A stretch of DNA of 64,000 bases, taken from Cladopsammia gracilis (taxonomy: Eukaryota; Cnidaria; Anthozoa; Scleractinia; Dendrophylliidae). Location of the stretch: assembly GCA_022457155.1 (NCBI GenBank), contig JAJGOT010000169.1, positions 421,001-485,000 of the forward strand. Reading direction: 5' to 3'. Shown piece after piece: positions 1 through 9,931 of the stretch; position 1 is the stretch's first letter; each line of letters starts with the position of its first letter. Made by a program: the position numbers and the translations under genes. The notes below the pieces were generated by a model. That model did not search any database. It was given only the letters and a program-made list of their open reading frames with translations, and was not told where the DNA came from.

Positions 1-245
1 GATTTCTCATGCCTCAAGCCTCAAGCTTTGAGTCATTCCTGTCATGTTTTCGTGATAACATAAACTAAGATAATGTATCCTTAGCAAATAGTTTGGATTA
101 ATTCATTGTTTGATATTATTTCAGTAACATCTGCAGTAATCCTAGCAAAACAGTACTTATTAAGCCTTACAATGATGGTCCACGTTTATTCGGTTTTTAT
201 TTTTTTACGGTTCATTTATGCTAGGAAACATTTTATAATAGAGAG

Positions 246-1497
246 CTAATGATTTGCGTGTGCTGCTTTGCAAGCTGCAGAAAATGCGAGTTCCTTGGTG
301 TAAACTAGTTTAATATTTTTTGTTGTGCAGGGGTACATTCTTGTCGTTGAAATCAGACTTTTTATTTTTCCATATTCAGTAACAAATTTAGCAGAAGTGT
401 CCTCAAGTTCACAATTTTTTTCCCAGGAGCATGTTTGGATGTAATTTTGATTGCTATCAATCTCCCACTTTGAATTTCGGTTTTCTAGCGTCGTTCTTTT
501 TGTGTGTTTGCCACACCATATTCTCATTGTATTTCGGCTGGCTTTATTCAATTTTTGGCCGTTTAGGCTGTCTTTCTTCGAAATCTACCTCATGTTCACT
601 TGTCTCAGCTGCTTCCTGTGCTTTGTCTTTAGTGTCAGTTGTGTGTTCGAGTTTTTCACGATGGGGCTTGAAACCAAACAGTGCCTCATAGGGTGACATT
701 TTAATCGCTCTGTGGTGGCTTATATTTCTTACATATGCTGCCTCACTGGTGTATTCACACCAACTTAGCATTGCTTTAGAACTTTCACTTAAAATGAGAG
801 TTCGCATATCTTCCTTCCAACTTCTGTTGGCCCTTTCTATGAGTCCTTGGGTAGTTGGGGTGCTTGGGGAGCCATGTGATTGTTTACTTCCATTTTCCTG
901 GCAAAATGCTGTCATTTTGGCATTTTTGAATTCTTTTCCATTATCACAAATGATCTTTTTTGGAAATCCAAAAGTAAAGCAATACTGCTTTAAAACGTTA
1001 ATCACTTCATCGGAACTTTTGTTATGCAGCAGCAGAACTTTGATGAATTTGGTGTGATGGTCAATTAAATTCATCACCCACTTATGTGTGGTCGTACATT
1101 TGCAGGGGCAGTTACGGAAATCCATCAAGTCGATTTCTAGCACTGAAAGGAAGATTGATGAACTTAACGGTTTTTCAACAAGTTTAACTCGGGATGTCAC
1201 TGATTTCTGTTCTGCATGCAGTTTACAGAGGTTGACAAACATATTCACCACGCGAAAGTTAACTTCTGAAAAGTTAAGGAGGAGGCAGAGGAAAAATTGG
1301 TCCAGAGGGGTGTATTTTCTTTTTGAATTCCCCCCCATAAATAAAATCCCTTTTTTACACAGTTCATACAATGAACCAGTGCAAGTCTTTTGCACCAGTG
1401 CAGGTATAATTACACCAAAGGTCAAATTTGCACTACAAGATAAATGTGCAAAATGGCCGGCATGTGCAAATTGGCAGGCAGAGGCAAGTTGTGACAA
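246..1497 (-). pseudogene. Degraded retroviral-type integrase (KRBA2-like)
   Basis: The minus strand from 1497 to 544 is open for 317 codons and reads as an integrase catalytic core. Candidate acidic residues lie in EIDLMDF, ICDNGKEF and GLIERANR, the usual D,D-35-E order, preceded by a short Cys/His-type stretch (NLCKLHAEQ). A second frame (551 to 246), shifted by one base, continues with what resembles the tail of KRBA2-like integrases, so one frameshift separates the core from the tail. The first 100 or so residues of the long frame look like read-through of non-coding DNA. No gag, protease or reverse transcriptase is present and no terminal repeats were found. By family resemblance this is a Ty3/gypsy- or Ginger-derived integrase, here a dead fragment. 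Confidence 0.7.
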
Positions 1498-1619
1498 GTT
1501 GGAGCATGCATGATGGCTTCATTGTTTCCTATTGGTTTTTATTTTGATCTGGGCCTTGTAAAGCATGTCAAGTGTTATTGAATGTTGTTCCACGTGAAAT
1601 ATGAGCAAGAAGAGCAAGG

Positions 1620-2957
1620 TTGCCTGGTCGAATGTCAATAGTGCTTTGCCCAAACCAAAATGGCTTCACTTGGAAAAATGACGAAACAGACAGCTTGTAT
1701 CACTGTCCAATACAAGTGTGTGAAAACAACGGATTTCAAAGTCAACAAGGATGCAGGAAACATGTGAATACCAAGCACAGTTGGTTCTCTTATTTTGACG
1801 AAAAACCCGAGCTGAAAGTACCAAATAACTCGCCAGTGACAACCTCAAAAAGCGATTCATCTATCGTAGCCGCAAAATACTCCGTGGGAGTATTGCCTTC
1901 ATTTTCAATTTCTGGCCAAATTGGCAAAGTATTCACAACATGGTTAACTGGGAGTGGCGGCCTTTGCAAGAAAGATCACACAGCTCAACAAGAAGTGAAG
2001 ACATGCTTTAAATTTCTGAAATTTTGCTGCGATGACGAGGAACAGTTGACATTTGAAGAAATGGACTTCAGTCTGTGTTCTCCAAATTTGTTATTCAAGT
2101 TTATCGACCACTTGCAAGAAGAATGCAAGCTCGGACATGGTGGACGCTTGGGATACATTGATGCTATTTCTGAACTGATCGACTTCAGAAAGTTAACGGT
2201 GCTTTAGATGCAGTTCGAAAATTATCCGAGACAGAGGTGTACCTCAGTCAGTGGCAAAGATGTTGAGATTGCAGTGGACACAGGATCTAGACATTGAAAC
2301 TCTGGAAGCTAAATGACACTGGGCAACCATGGAGGAATTGGAGGAATTGTTGGAAGTTGTGACTTTTTATTTGCCCCGCTACGAAAACACCGTTAAGATG
2401 TGCAAAAACCAGTGCAGATGAAGTGAACCCATCAAACTTAACATTTGCCACGAAATTTGTTGCAATGTACTTATTCATCAAAGTGAAGGGGTCATGTCCT
2501 ATGATTTATCAGTATTTGACAGTCGACATTATCAGTGCAGCGGAGGAAAATGGGGGATTCATTGATCATAAAACATTCAAGACTGTGAGCAAGTATGGTT
2601 TTGATTCCTTTATTCTGACAGATACAAGGATGCAAGTGCTCGATGGCTACATCACTTTCATAAGGTCGTTGCTAAAACCTCAACGTGACTTTGTTCTGGT
2701 CAATAAAAATGGAGGCCAACACAGCAAATTAGGCGGTCATGAGCAAGTTGGCTTTTGATGCAAATGGAAAAATACATTCATCCGACGCAATATGGTCAAA
2801 TTGTCGACACGCAAAGCCTGTCTGCTCATTGGCAAAGAGCAAATAATTTTATCCGAAGACCAAAAATGGTTCTGCTGTTGCCAAAGTTCACTATCAAAAG
2901 CAAAGATCGTGCAAAGTTGCTGTTAAGGCTCACAAGTGTAAACAGCACCTTTGAATC

Positions 2958-3017
<60 letters not shown>

Positions 3018-3294
3018 GATTAATTTCATATATATCATTTCATTATTCTTCTTCTTATTATTATTATTAAAAACTACAAGGCAACAAGGGTTCAGGTCTG
3101 GACGAGGACATGCAAGCAAGGTTTGGCACTTCAACATCAAGTTTGGCACCATCTGTTGAAACTCTAGAATCAACAAGCGCGCTCCCTAGAAAAGATGCCC
3201 CACCCACGAACCCATTGCGCATTCAAAAAAGTTATCGTCAGGTGTTGAAGTTCATGGCAGATGAAGACTATTTTCTCAAGAAAGGAAATAGATA
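1620..3294 (+). pseudogene. Broken zinc-finger, recombinase-like gene
   Basis: The open start (1620-2207) encodes 195 residues with a C-x4-C-x13-H-x4-H finger near residues 28-51, followed by a helical, acidic region. Coding potential continues in other frames: 2423-2758 (containing PMIYQYLTVD and DFVLVNKNGGQHSKL), then a stretch with YIHPTQYGQIVDT, then 3110-3294. The last motif resembles the H-x2-R box of tyrosine recombinases but has Gln-Tyr-Gly where the catalytic Arg would be expected. At least three frame changes and a TTA/TAT microsatellite interrupt it. I infer a Crypton-like or recombinase-derived family that is repeated in this genome; the catalytic assignment is weak. It could instead be a host multigene family of unknown role. 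Confidence 0.5.
2960..3069. repeat. TTA/TAT trinucleotide microsatellite
   Basis: An uninterrupted run of TTA units from about 2960 to 3014 is followed by AT-rich spacer and a second short CTT/ATT run at 3046-3069. It lies inside the broken gene and gives an artificial poly-tyrosine tract in one frame. Confidence 0.95.
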
Positions 3295-3554
3295 GGCATG
3301 GATTTGGGCAGTGGACGGCTATTTTGAGAGATGATTTCCAATTTCAAGAAGGACGAACCGTGGACTCTAAAGAAAAGGGCTGGACTGAAAATGCCGCTAG
3401 CTTAACAAGACTAGAAAAAATGTAGATCAAACTGTGTACGCAACAGGACCATTTGTTTTAATTGCGACCTTGATAAATATGTTCTGTTTTCTAGTCATTG
3501 TAACACCTGGAAATCAAAACCAGAAATAAATGAACATCAAAACGTTTATGGTTG

Positions 3555-4618
3555 TTAGGAGAAATAGTTCAATATTGTATTGGAGCAGGTTTTCTTCTTG
3601 TCGCTTCTAGGCTGAGATCTGTCTAGGCGGGTTTGCTTTTTTCCCTTTTGCGATTCTCCTTGGATGTGGTCAACTTCCCAGCTTTCCACCAGGGTAAGGA
3701 ACATTTCTTCGTCGTCCTCATTGTTGCTTGGTTCATGTTCTTGTTGCAATGATTCTGTGCTCTCTTCCGAGCTCTTCTGTTGTTGGCAGGGCCTTGAAGA
3801 CACACTTGACCAGGTGGCTGTCGCTGTTGAAGCAGACCCATTTAAATGCAGGTTCGCCTTTAATCATCTAAGGCCTCCTTGGTGCCGACTGTTCCAATGA
3901 TCTTGTGATGATTCTTCAACTTGTCTTGTAGGACTTCCAGCAGGGCACCCATGGATGCTTTGAAGTTTTTATCAAGGCTGGTGTGCAGTTGTTTGATGCA
4001 GTCATGCAACTCCCATTTGGTCTTTTTAGGTGCCTTGGAATGCTTGACGGGCTTTCTCACAACGACGTTCTTTATGCGGTCTTGTTTGGTCGCTACGCCT
4101 CAGCAGCTCCCTTTGAACCGGAGTGGGCGTCCGTCTGTGTGTCTGTTTCTGGTGGCAGCAAGTCTGCACTCTGGCTGCTTACTCCCATCTCTCTAAAGGC
4201 GGCTTTTATCAACTGGTGTTGCTTTTCAGTGAGGTTCTTTTGCCCTGTTCTTTTCCGTTCTTGTTCTCAGAGCATGTGCTTCACCAGCTTGTATCGCAGA
4301 TTGTCTGGATTGGATCTGCTCAACGTTGCTCTCAAATCATAAAGGACACCACTTGAAGTAGAATCTGTGGCAACATCGTCAGCATCAGACTGTTCTATAG
4401 CATCGATAGGACCTTCGTCATCACTGTCAGTGTCACTTGCACAGGATTTGGCTTGCTCTGCAGCCCACATGACATTCCATGACATGCTTTTTCAACCATG
4501 CTGCCACTGTCTTCTTGGGATTTTGGAGGCTCTTAAAATGGTACGCAAGAAGACATTTATCCATGGCAGGTTGGTGCACGAGACCAAACTCCAGTTTACG
4601 CTGTGCTGTAATCAGCAT
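3555..4618 (-). pseudogene. Unidentified broken coding stretch
   Basis: Several minus-strand frames look coding by composition and follow one another: 4618-4433, 4485-4267 (an acidic stretch with CASDTDSDDEG), 4060-3860 (Lys-rich, with LHTSLDKNFKASMGALLEVL) and 3803-3555 (polar, charged, ending NTILNYFS). The pieces shift frame at least twice, and I could not match any of them to a family. The acidic and charged composition suggests a nuclear or nucleic-acid-associated protein, but that is a guess. Either a decayed transposon gene or a host pseudogene is possible. Confidence 0.35.
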
Positions 4619-4679
4619 TGGGCATTTATTGATAAATGCCCATGCAGTCTGGTAATTGTTCAGGATTCTTAGTGTAACA

Positions 4680-5064
4680 AATGGTGACTAATATTTTCGT
4701 GCAGTACTGTTTTATGAAATCTGGTCTCTCGCCATTCTAGTTGGAATCTTCTCAACAAAATAAACAACCAACAGTTTAACAAGTGAGCCGTTATTTGAAT
4801 GACACCAACGCCCTCGTGTAAACTGCCAGGTAAGCGACTGGTTCGGAAATGCAAGCTGCTTATCTCTACTCGTTCCCTACCTCTGAAAAAAAAATTGTGA
4901 GCCGTTTTATCTACCGTACCTGACAACTTTGGTATAGCATTTTTCAGTAGATGTTTTCCCTCAGAACTTTAAAATCCCAAAACTTTTGACAGGAGCTGGG
5001 AAGCAATGGTCACTTCGTCGATGTGGCACATGTTTTGTACTCCTCTTTGCACAAAAGTGCAATT
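4680..5064. other. No gene seen
   Basis: AT-rich DNA with only short, composition-driven open frames. No repeat or motif stands out. Confidence 0.6.
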
Positions 5065-5246
5065 GTTTGAAGTATAGTTTAAAGTATAGTTTATCTCCGA
5101 AGGGAGATGCTTTTGAAAGAATGTTTTTGAAGCTGTTCAAAAAACTCGCAGTATGTGTATTATCAGGTGTAAAAACTCTTGGCTTTGCCTCGAGTTTTTA
5201 AACCTGATTGTACACTACTGCTCGTTTTTTAAACTATACTTCAAAC
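5065..5246. repeat. Nested foldback (hairpin) repeat
   Basis: A perfect 19-bp inverted repeat begins GTTTGAAGTATAGTTTAAA at 5065-5083 and returns at 5228-5246. Inside it are a second hairpin (arms 5162-5178 and 5192-5208, one mismatch) and a third small one at 5093-5108. There is also a direct repeat of AGTATAGTTT. The layout is that of a short non-autonomous foldback element; I did not find a clear target duplication. Confidence 0.7.
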
Positions 5247-5609
5247 ACTGTATGCAGTTTATTTTTATTAAATCAGTTGATGTACAGATAAGACATGTTC
5301 GAAATCTACAAACAGATATTGACATGAATAGTACAATTAGTCAAGTGACGACATTGAGAATGTCAGAGAATAAGAATATTTACCTGTTGGTGTCTCTCAA
5401 GGTCTGCAACTAGTAGTTGTGTTAATACAGATCTTACCAATTAATCATTGTTACGTCACAGTTATATTACTTGATCATGTCATATAATTAAGTCACACAT
5501 GAATTTCGTGTCATAACAAAACAATTGCTTTATTAAAAGCGCGTCGCTTTGTCACCGTTTAATGTTTCCATGGTGTATTAGTCCCTGGATTGGAAAGAAA
5601 AAACTCGTC
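5247..5609. other. No gene seen
   Basis: AT-rich stretch between the foldback and the end of the BEL-1 integrase fragment. Nothing recognisable in either strand. Confidence 0.55.
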
Positions 5610-5721
5610 TTACCACTGTTGTGCCTCCACAATCCAGAATTGTTCGGCCTTTGTTATATCATCGGGTGTCAGTAGTTTTGCTGTGTTCTTGAAGGAACGT
5701 TTTGGTTCTTTTTTGTATATT
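5610..5721 (-). pseudogene. BEL-1 integrase start, cut off by CACTA insertion
   Basis: On the minus strand this short frame runs from the CACTA edge to a stop at 5612-5610. It contains LTPDDITKAEQFWIVEAQ, the conserved block just before the zinc-binding domain of BEL/Pao integrases; BEL-2 has the matching LTPEELKSAEKFWIKEAQ near 18.95 kb. When the CACTA element and one copy of its target duplication are disregarded, this frame is in phase with the BEL-1 RNase H frame that ends at 14.6 kb. The rest of the integrase is missing, so BEL-1 is truncated here. Confidence 0.8.
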
Positions 5722-5749
5722 CACAGGAAAATTTTCTGATTTCCCATTT
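5722..5749 (+). repeat. CACTA left terminal inverted repeat
   Basis: 28 bp identical to the inverted right end. The match continues weakly into a GGG-containing stretch. Confidence 0.95.
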
Positions 5750-5849
5750 TGGGTTTAAAACGGTAATTAGTTGGGATTTCAAAGGGATTTCTTTGGGAAA
5801 ACCCGAAATTGGGAAAGTGCTACCAAACCCATTCATGGATCTACAAAAT

Positions 5850-6350
5850 CCCATTCATATCCCAATAACGGGATTTTTCTATCCCAAATTTTATCCAATA
5901 ATGGGTTTTTATTGAGCTACTTCTTTCCCAATATTGGGATTGAACATTCCCATTCAAATTCCAGTAATGGAATTTTACTGTTCCAAGTTTTATCCAACAT
6001 TGGGTTTCTTTTGGGTCAAGTTTTCCCCTTAAATGGGATTTAATAGTCCCATTCTAATTCCAGTAATGGGATTTTACTGTTCCAAGTTTTGCCCAAGATT
6101 GGGTTTCTTTTGGGTCAACTTTTACCCTCAAATGGGATTTAATAGTCCCATTCTAATTCCAGTAATGGGATTTTACTGTCCCAAGTTTTATCCAAGACTG
6201 GGTTTCGTTTGGGTAATTTTTCCCCTTAAATGGGATTTAATAGTCCCATTTCAATTCCAATTATGGAATTTTACTGTCCCAAGTTTTGCCTAGGATTGGG
6301 TTTCTTTTGGGTCACTTTTTCCCCTAAATGGGATTTAATATTCCCATTCT
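5850..6350 (+). repeat. Left subterminal array, about 98-100 bp units
   Basis: Units begin CCCATTC near 5850, 5949, 6047, 6147, 6245 and 6343, giving a period of 98-100 bp; copies near the middle are the most alike. Each unit repeats TCCCA/TGGGA blocks (for example AATGGGATTT and CCAGTAATGGG) that can pair with each other. CACTA elements of other organisms carry subterminal transposase-binding repeats, so a binding role is inferred. The open frames across the array are by-products of the period. Confidence 0.9.
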
Positions 6351-6369
6351 AATTTCTGTCCTTAGTCTA

Positions 6370-6767
6370 GACCAACAATAACTCTCAGAATGCATTTTTG
6401 GTGTCAAACAGTTTTAATGAACTTAACCTTAACTGTAATCTTTCTTTTTAAAAAGAAATAGTTTATGCTTTGCATTAATAAACAATATATCTTCAAATTT
6501 TTAAATCACCTTCATTATTCCAATAATTAATAATCTGTCCATTAATGTATCATTTGCATTTATGCTGATCAGCTGTTTGAGTTACAATAAAATATGGAAA
6601 TCATCACAACTTCATAGTGTATAATTATCGTAGTGTATAATACAGCACAGCATCAATTAATTCAACACAACATGCTTTAAACACAAGGTTTTTCTCAAGT
6701 TAAAAAAAGCAACATTGAAGACAGTTCAAACTAATTCAACACAACACACTTCCGCAAAAGGTTTTCC
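6370..6767. other. CACTA internal spacer, no gene seen
   Basis: AT-rich sequence between the left array and the stop codon of the minus-strand gene; presumably its 3' untranslated region. Confidence 0.5.
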
Positions 6768-9759
6768 TTACATTTCGATCTCCTTTTTTACTTTAATGGC
6801 ACTTGATTGTAGCTGGCTGAAGTCAACAGAATCTGGTATTTCTACATATCTGTGCCTGATTAGCTTCTTTGAGACTACTTCAATTAGTTGAGATGGTGTT
6901 AGAGATGTTACATTTCTAGGTGTCACAGAAAATTTGTTCTTTAATAGACTTAGAATTTCTTCTCTAGAGGGCATCCTTCCACACACAGCTTTTAAAACCA
7001 TCTTGCAGACTCGTGCTGGCAAGTTATTGACATCCCCCTCAACAGTGGGGGATGGGAGTGGGGTAGCTGGCAGTGGATCTGGTACATTACCAATGTCCTC
7101 GTTTTCTGATTCAACGGGTGAAAGGGTGGATGCACTGCTGCTTATATCATCACTGTTGTCCTGCAATTAAAAATCAACAATACTTCATAAGAAATCCTAA
7201 AAAATAATCAATTTATGGAGTGTTTACACTGAATTGCATTCAGTTGGGCTAGCTTTCTAAAGTAGCCAATGCATGCATTGCAGACCAAAAAGCTGCAAAA
7301 TCCACTACCATAAATTGACATTAAATTTCATCTTATCTCACAATAATCTTATCTTAGCTGTGGTTTCACTAAGCATGCTGGCTTTGTTGGATGGTGACAG
7401 TGACAGTGTGGGAAATATACCCTTGAAGCCCCAAGTGACCAACATAAAATTCTCCTTGCAATATCAATGCTTAATCAAGAGAAATAGTTATGAGAATTAA
7501 TAGAATGATCACCAAAGAGAATCAAAATTGTTAAGCCCTGATCTTTTAACAAATTCTACTAATATAAGAAATTTATGAAGAAAATGTGCATGTGAGTATT
7601 GGGGTTTAAAGGGTTAACAAGCTTGACGATCATAACAGAGTCTTAAACATGCTGATTGTGACCAGATTATGTCACAATATAGCAACTTAGAAAACTACTT
7701 TGATTACAACTTATTAATACTCACATTATCTGTATCCTTTGTTAAGACACTTGGGCTACCACCACGTTTAACCTTCAATGCAAAAGATCAATAAAGCTTC
7801 ACTTTTTCTTCTTAGTCATGAGGTGTGACCATTGTTACAATGAAGCAACTTAGGAAACTACTATGATTACAACTTATTAATACTCAGATTATCTGTGTTC
7901 TTTGCTTCTCCTGACCCCCTGGGGCTGCTATGGTGTTTTACCTTCAATGCAAAAGAGAAATAAAGCTTAAATTCACTTTTTCTTATTTATGGTGAGTTAT
8001 AATGTTAATCAAAACCTTGCTACCTTGAAAACACGTCAAATATCATTGGCTAATCCCCTTGTAAATTGAATGGCACTGTGAAAAGGATGTTAACATGCTA
8101 AAATAAAGGACCATGCAGCTATTCTTTCAAGTGCTTACCTATAGATGAAGGTTGGGAGATACTGTGAGAAGCTAGACTGAGACTTATCAAAGTTCAAGAA
8201 CAGCCAAATTATATGACAGAGTGGAAAATGCAAAGTTAACTCTTGAAGATCCTGTGTTAGACTTAAGCTTATTGTTCTACAGAATTATTAAAATACACTT
8301 ACAAACTTTGGAAGGTCAGGATCCTTTTTCTCAGAACTGGTCAAGCTACTGTCCTCCTGGAACAAAAGAAAAGCAATAAATGCATAAGTTGATAACATGT
8401 ACTTAGTTTACAGACTTACTAAGGGTGAGATGCCCTGAAAATAATAAAAATAAAGGAAGTAAAATCCAAAATGGGAAAACATACATTTACTTAGGTTAAT
8501 TGAAATAAATTTCAGGTCAAAATGTTGGTAAGCTATTTCAAGTAGGTATTTTCTTGTTTTAATTATGAGTATAATGCAGAGGAAAGCAGCCTATATTACT
8601 ATTGCACTTTGAAATCATCTTGAAGTTGCAATTGGTATTCAATTCAGTAACCTACAAAAATTATATAGTCATATACCTGTTTCCTTTTCCTCCGATATCT
8701 TCTCTGTTCGTTAAAAAAATCTTGAATGTGCTTACAAATTCCTTCCTTGTTGAATCCAACGGAAGGAACAGCACATTCCCCTTCAATTTTCTCTGCGAAC
8801 TTGGCTAGCTCTACTTTTCTTTCGGGAGTGTTAAATTTTGGATATGTGTAGTTCCAATGATCAGTAGCAAGCTGTCCCACCAACTTGCGTCTGCAATGAA
8901 ATATAGATGGCAGTACTCACAAATATGGCACTATGCAATCCAGGAATTTACAGAAAAGATGGCACCACGCATTGCATTCTGGGTAAATTGACATGTCGGC
9001 CTCAAAGTTGATGTGTTTGTATGGGAATAATCACCAAACAAAACAATTTATAAATAGTAAAGTTTAGATACTAGGCAAAAGATTGTATTCACCAAATTTG
9101 AGGGGAATGTAGCTGTGGTAAAAGGCGTTCAGTCACGTTTTTACTGTTTCATACATTTGCCTGCAAGTTGGCAGGAAAAAATTGTAGACAAATGTATGGA
9201 AAATTTAAAACGTAACTGAAAAACAGAAAAATAACTATTAATTACAGGACATTGAAATGTTCAATCAGTGTTGTACTATACAAAACGCAAGACCTACTTT
9301 GCCAAGTAAACTCGTCTTATCTCTGGCGTGAAGGAAGACATGTCCGCCATCGTGGGTTTCAAAGCAGGCGGAGATTGCTTGGCAGCGTCTAGCTTCGGTT
9401 CGTTTGCTCCAAATTCTTTTCTAAAACGCACTGCTTTTCCATACGACAAACCGAGTTTGGTAAAAATAGGTGCATCGGCGTCCCTAGAAGTGAGGTCTTT
9501 GATGGAATCGTTGTCATTTATTTCTTCCTCTGAAATTTAAATAGGACGAAAATTATTTATCAAAAAGTTGAATGGCCATTTCGTGCCAAAAACATTTCGC
9601 TGTAAGTTTCTTACCTTCAAATGCCTTTCCAACACTTTCTCCGAAACACTCTTTGATTCGCGTTAAGATTTCCGTTGCACTTGAGCTCTTTTCAGCTTGC
9701 TCTCCCTTTTCTTCGACGCCAACTTCGAATCCGAACGACTCGTTCGCTGAATCAGCCAT
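6768..9759 (-). CDS. CACTA partner gene, six exons, 361 residues
   Basis: Exons on the minus strand: 9759-9615, 9529-9298, 8890-8677, 8356-8303, 7772-7725 and 7160-6768. Every intron is GT...AG, and the exons sum to 1086 nt, exactly 362 codons including the stop, with phase kept at each joint. No frameshift or internal stop is seen. The product is charged: an acidic start (MADSANESFGFEVGVEEK), a middle with LVGQLATDHWNYTYP and a basic run ending RRYRRKRKQ, a short Ser/Lys-rich linker, then a Ser/Pro-rich acidic segment and a Lys-rich end. I recognise no domain. By position it is the analogue of the second protein of CACTA elements (TnpA-like, binding subterminal repeats), but there is no visible homology to say so. 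Confidence 0.8.
7660..7960 (-). repeat. Tandem duplication of exon 5 and its introns
   Basis: Two diverged copies, about 163 bp apart, share the blocks TTACAACTTATTAATACTCA and TTCAATGCAAAAGA. The copy at 7725-7772 has a good AG acceptor and GT donor and encodes VKRGGSPSVLTKDTDN. The other (about 7886-7939) also encodes a phase-0 exon beginning VKHHSSP, but its donor reads CTGAGT rather than GTGAGT, so it is probably skipped. Confidence 0.75.
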
Positions 9760-9931
9760 TTTTTCTATTTGTCGAACAACAACAGGCGGGAACAGGCAGC
9801 AAAAGAGAAAGAATTTGGCGGGCTGGCGAGCTTTATTCTTACGCGCGCAAGGGGTCCCGGGAATGTGACCACGCGCATGTCAAAAAGGAACGGTCTCGTT
9901 CCCAGATTCCACGCGTCTAATAATTTTCAAG
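9760..9931. promoter_or_regulatory. Shared gap between divergent CACTA genes
   Basis: The start codons of the partner gene (9759, -) and the transposase (9932, +) are only 172 bp apart and point away from each other, so this stretch must hold both 5' leaders and very likely a bidirectional promoter. It is richer in G and C than its surroundings. No clear TATA box is seen. Confidence 0.6.

Noticed and set aside
2755..3159. Poly-tyrosine protein of 134 residues
   Set aside because: The tyrosine tract is a TTA/TAT microsatellite read in one frame inside a broken gene.
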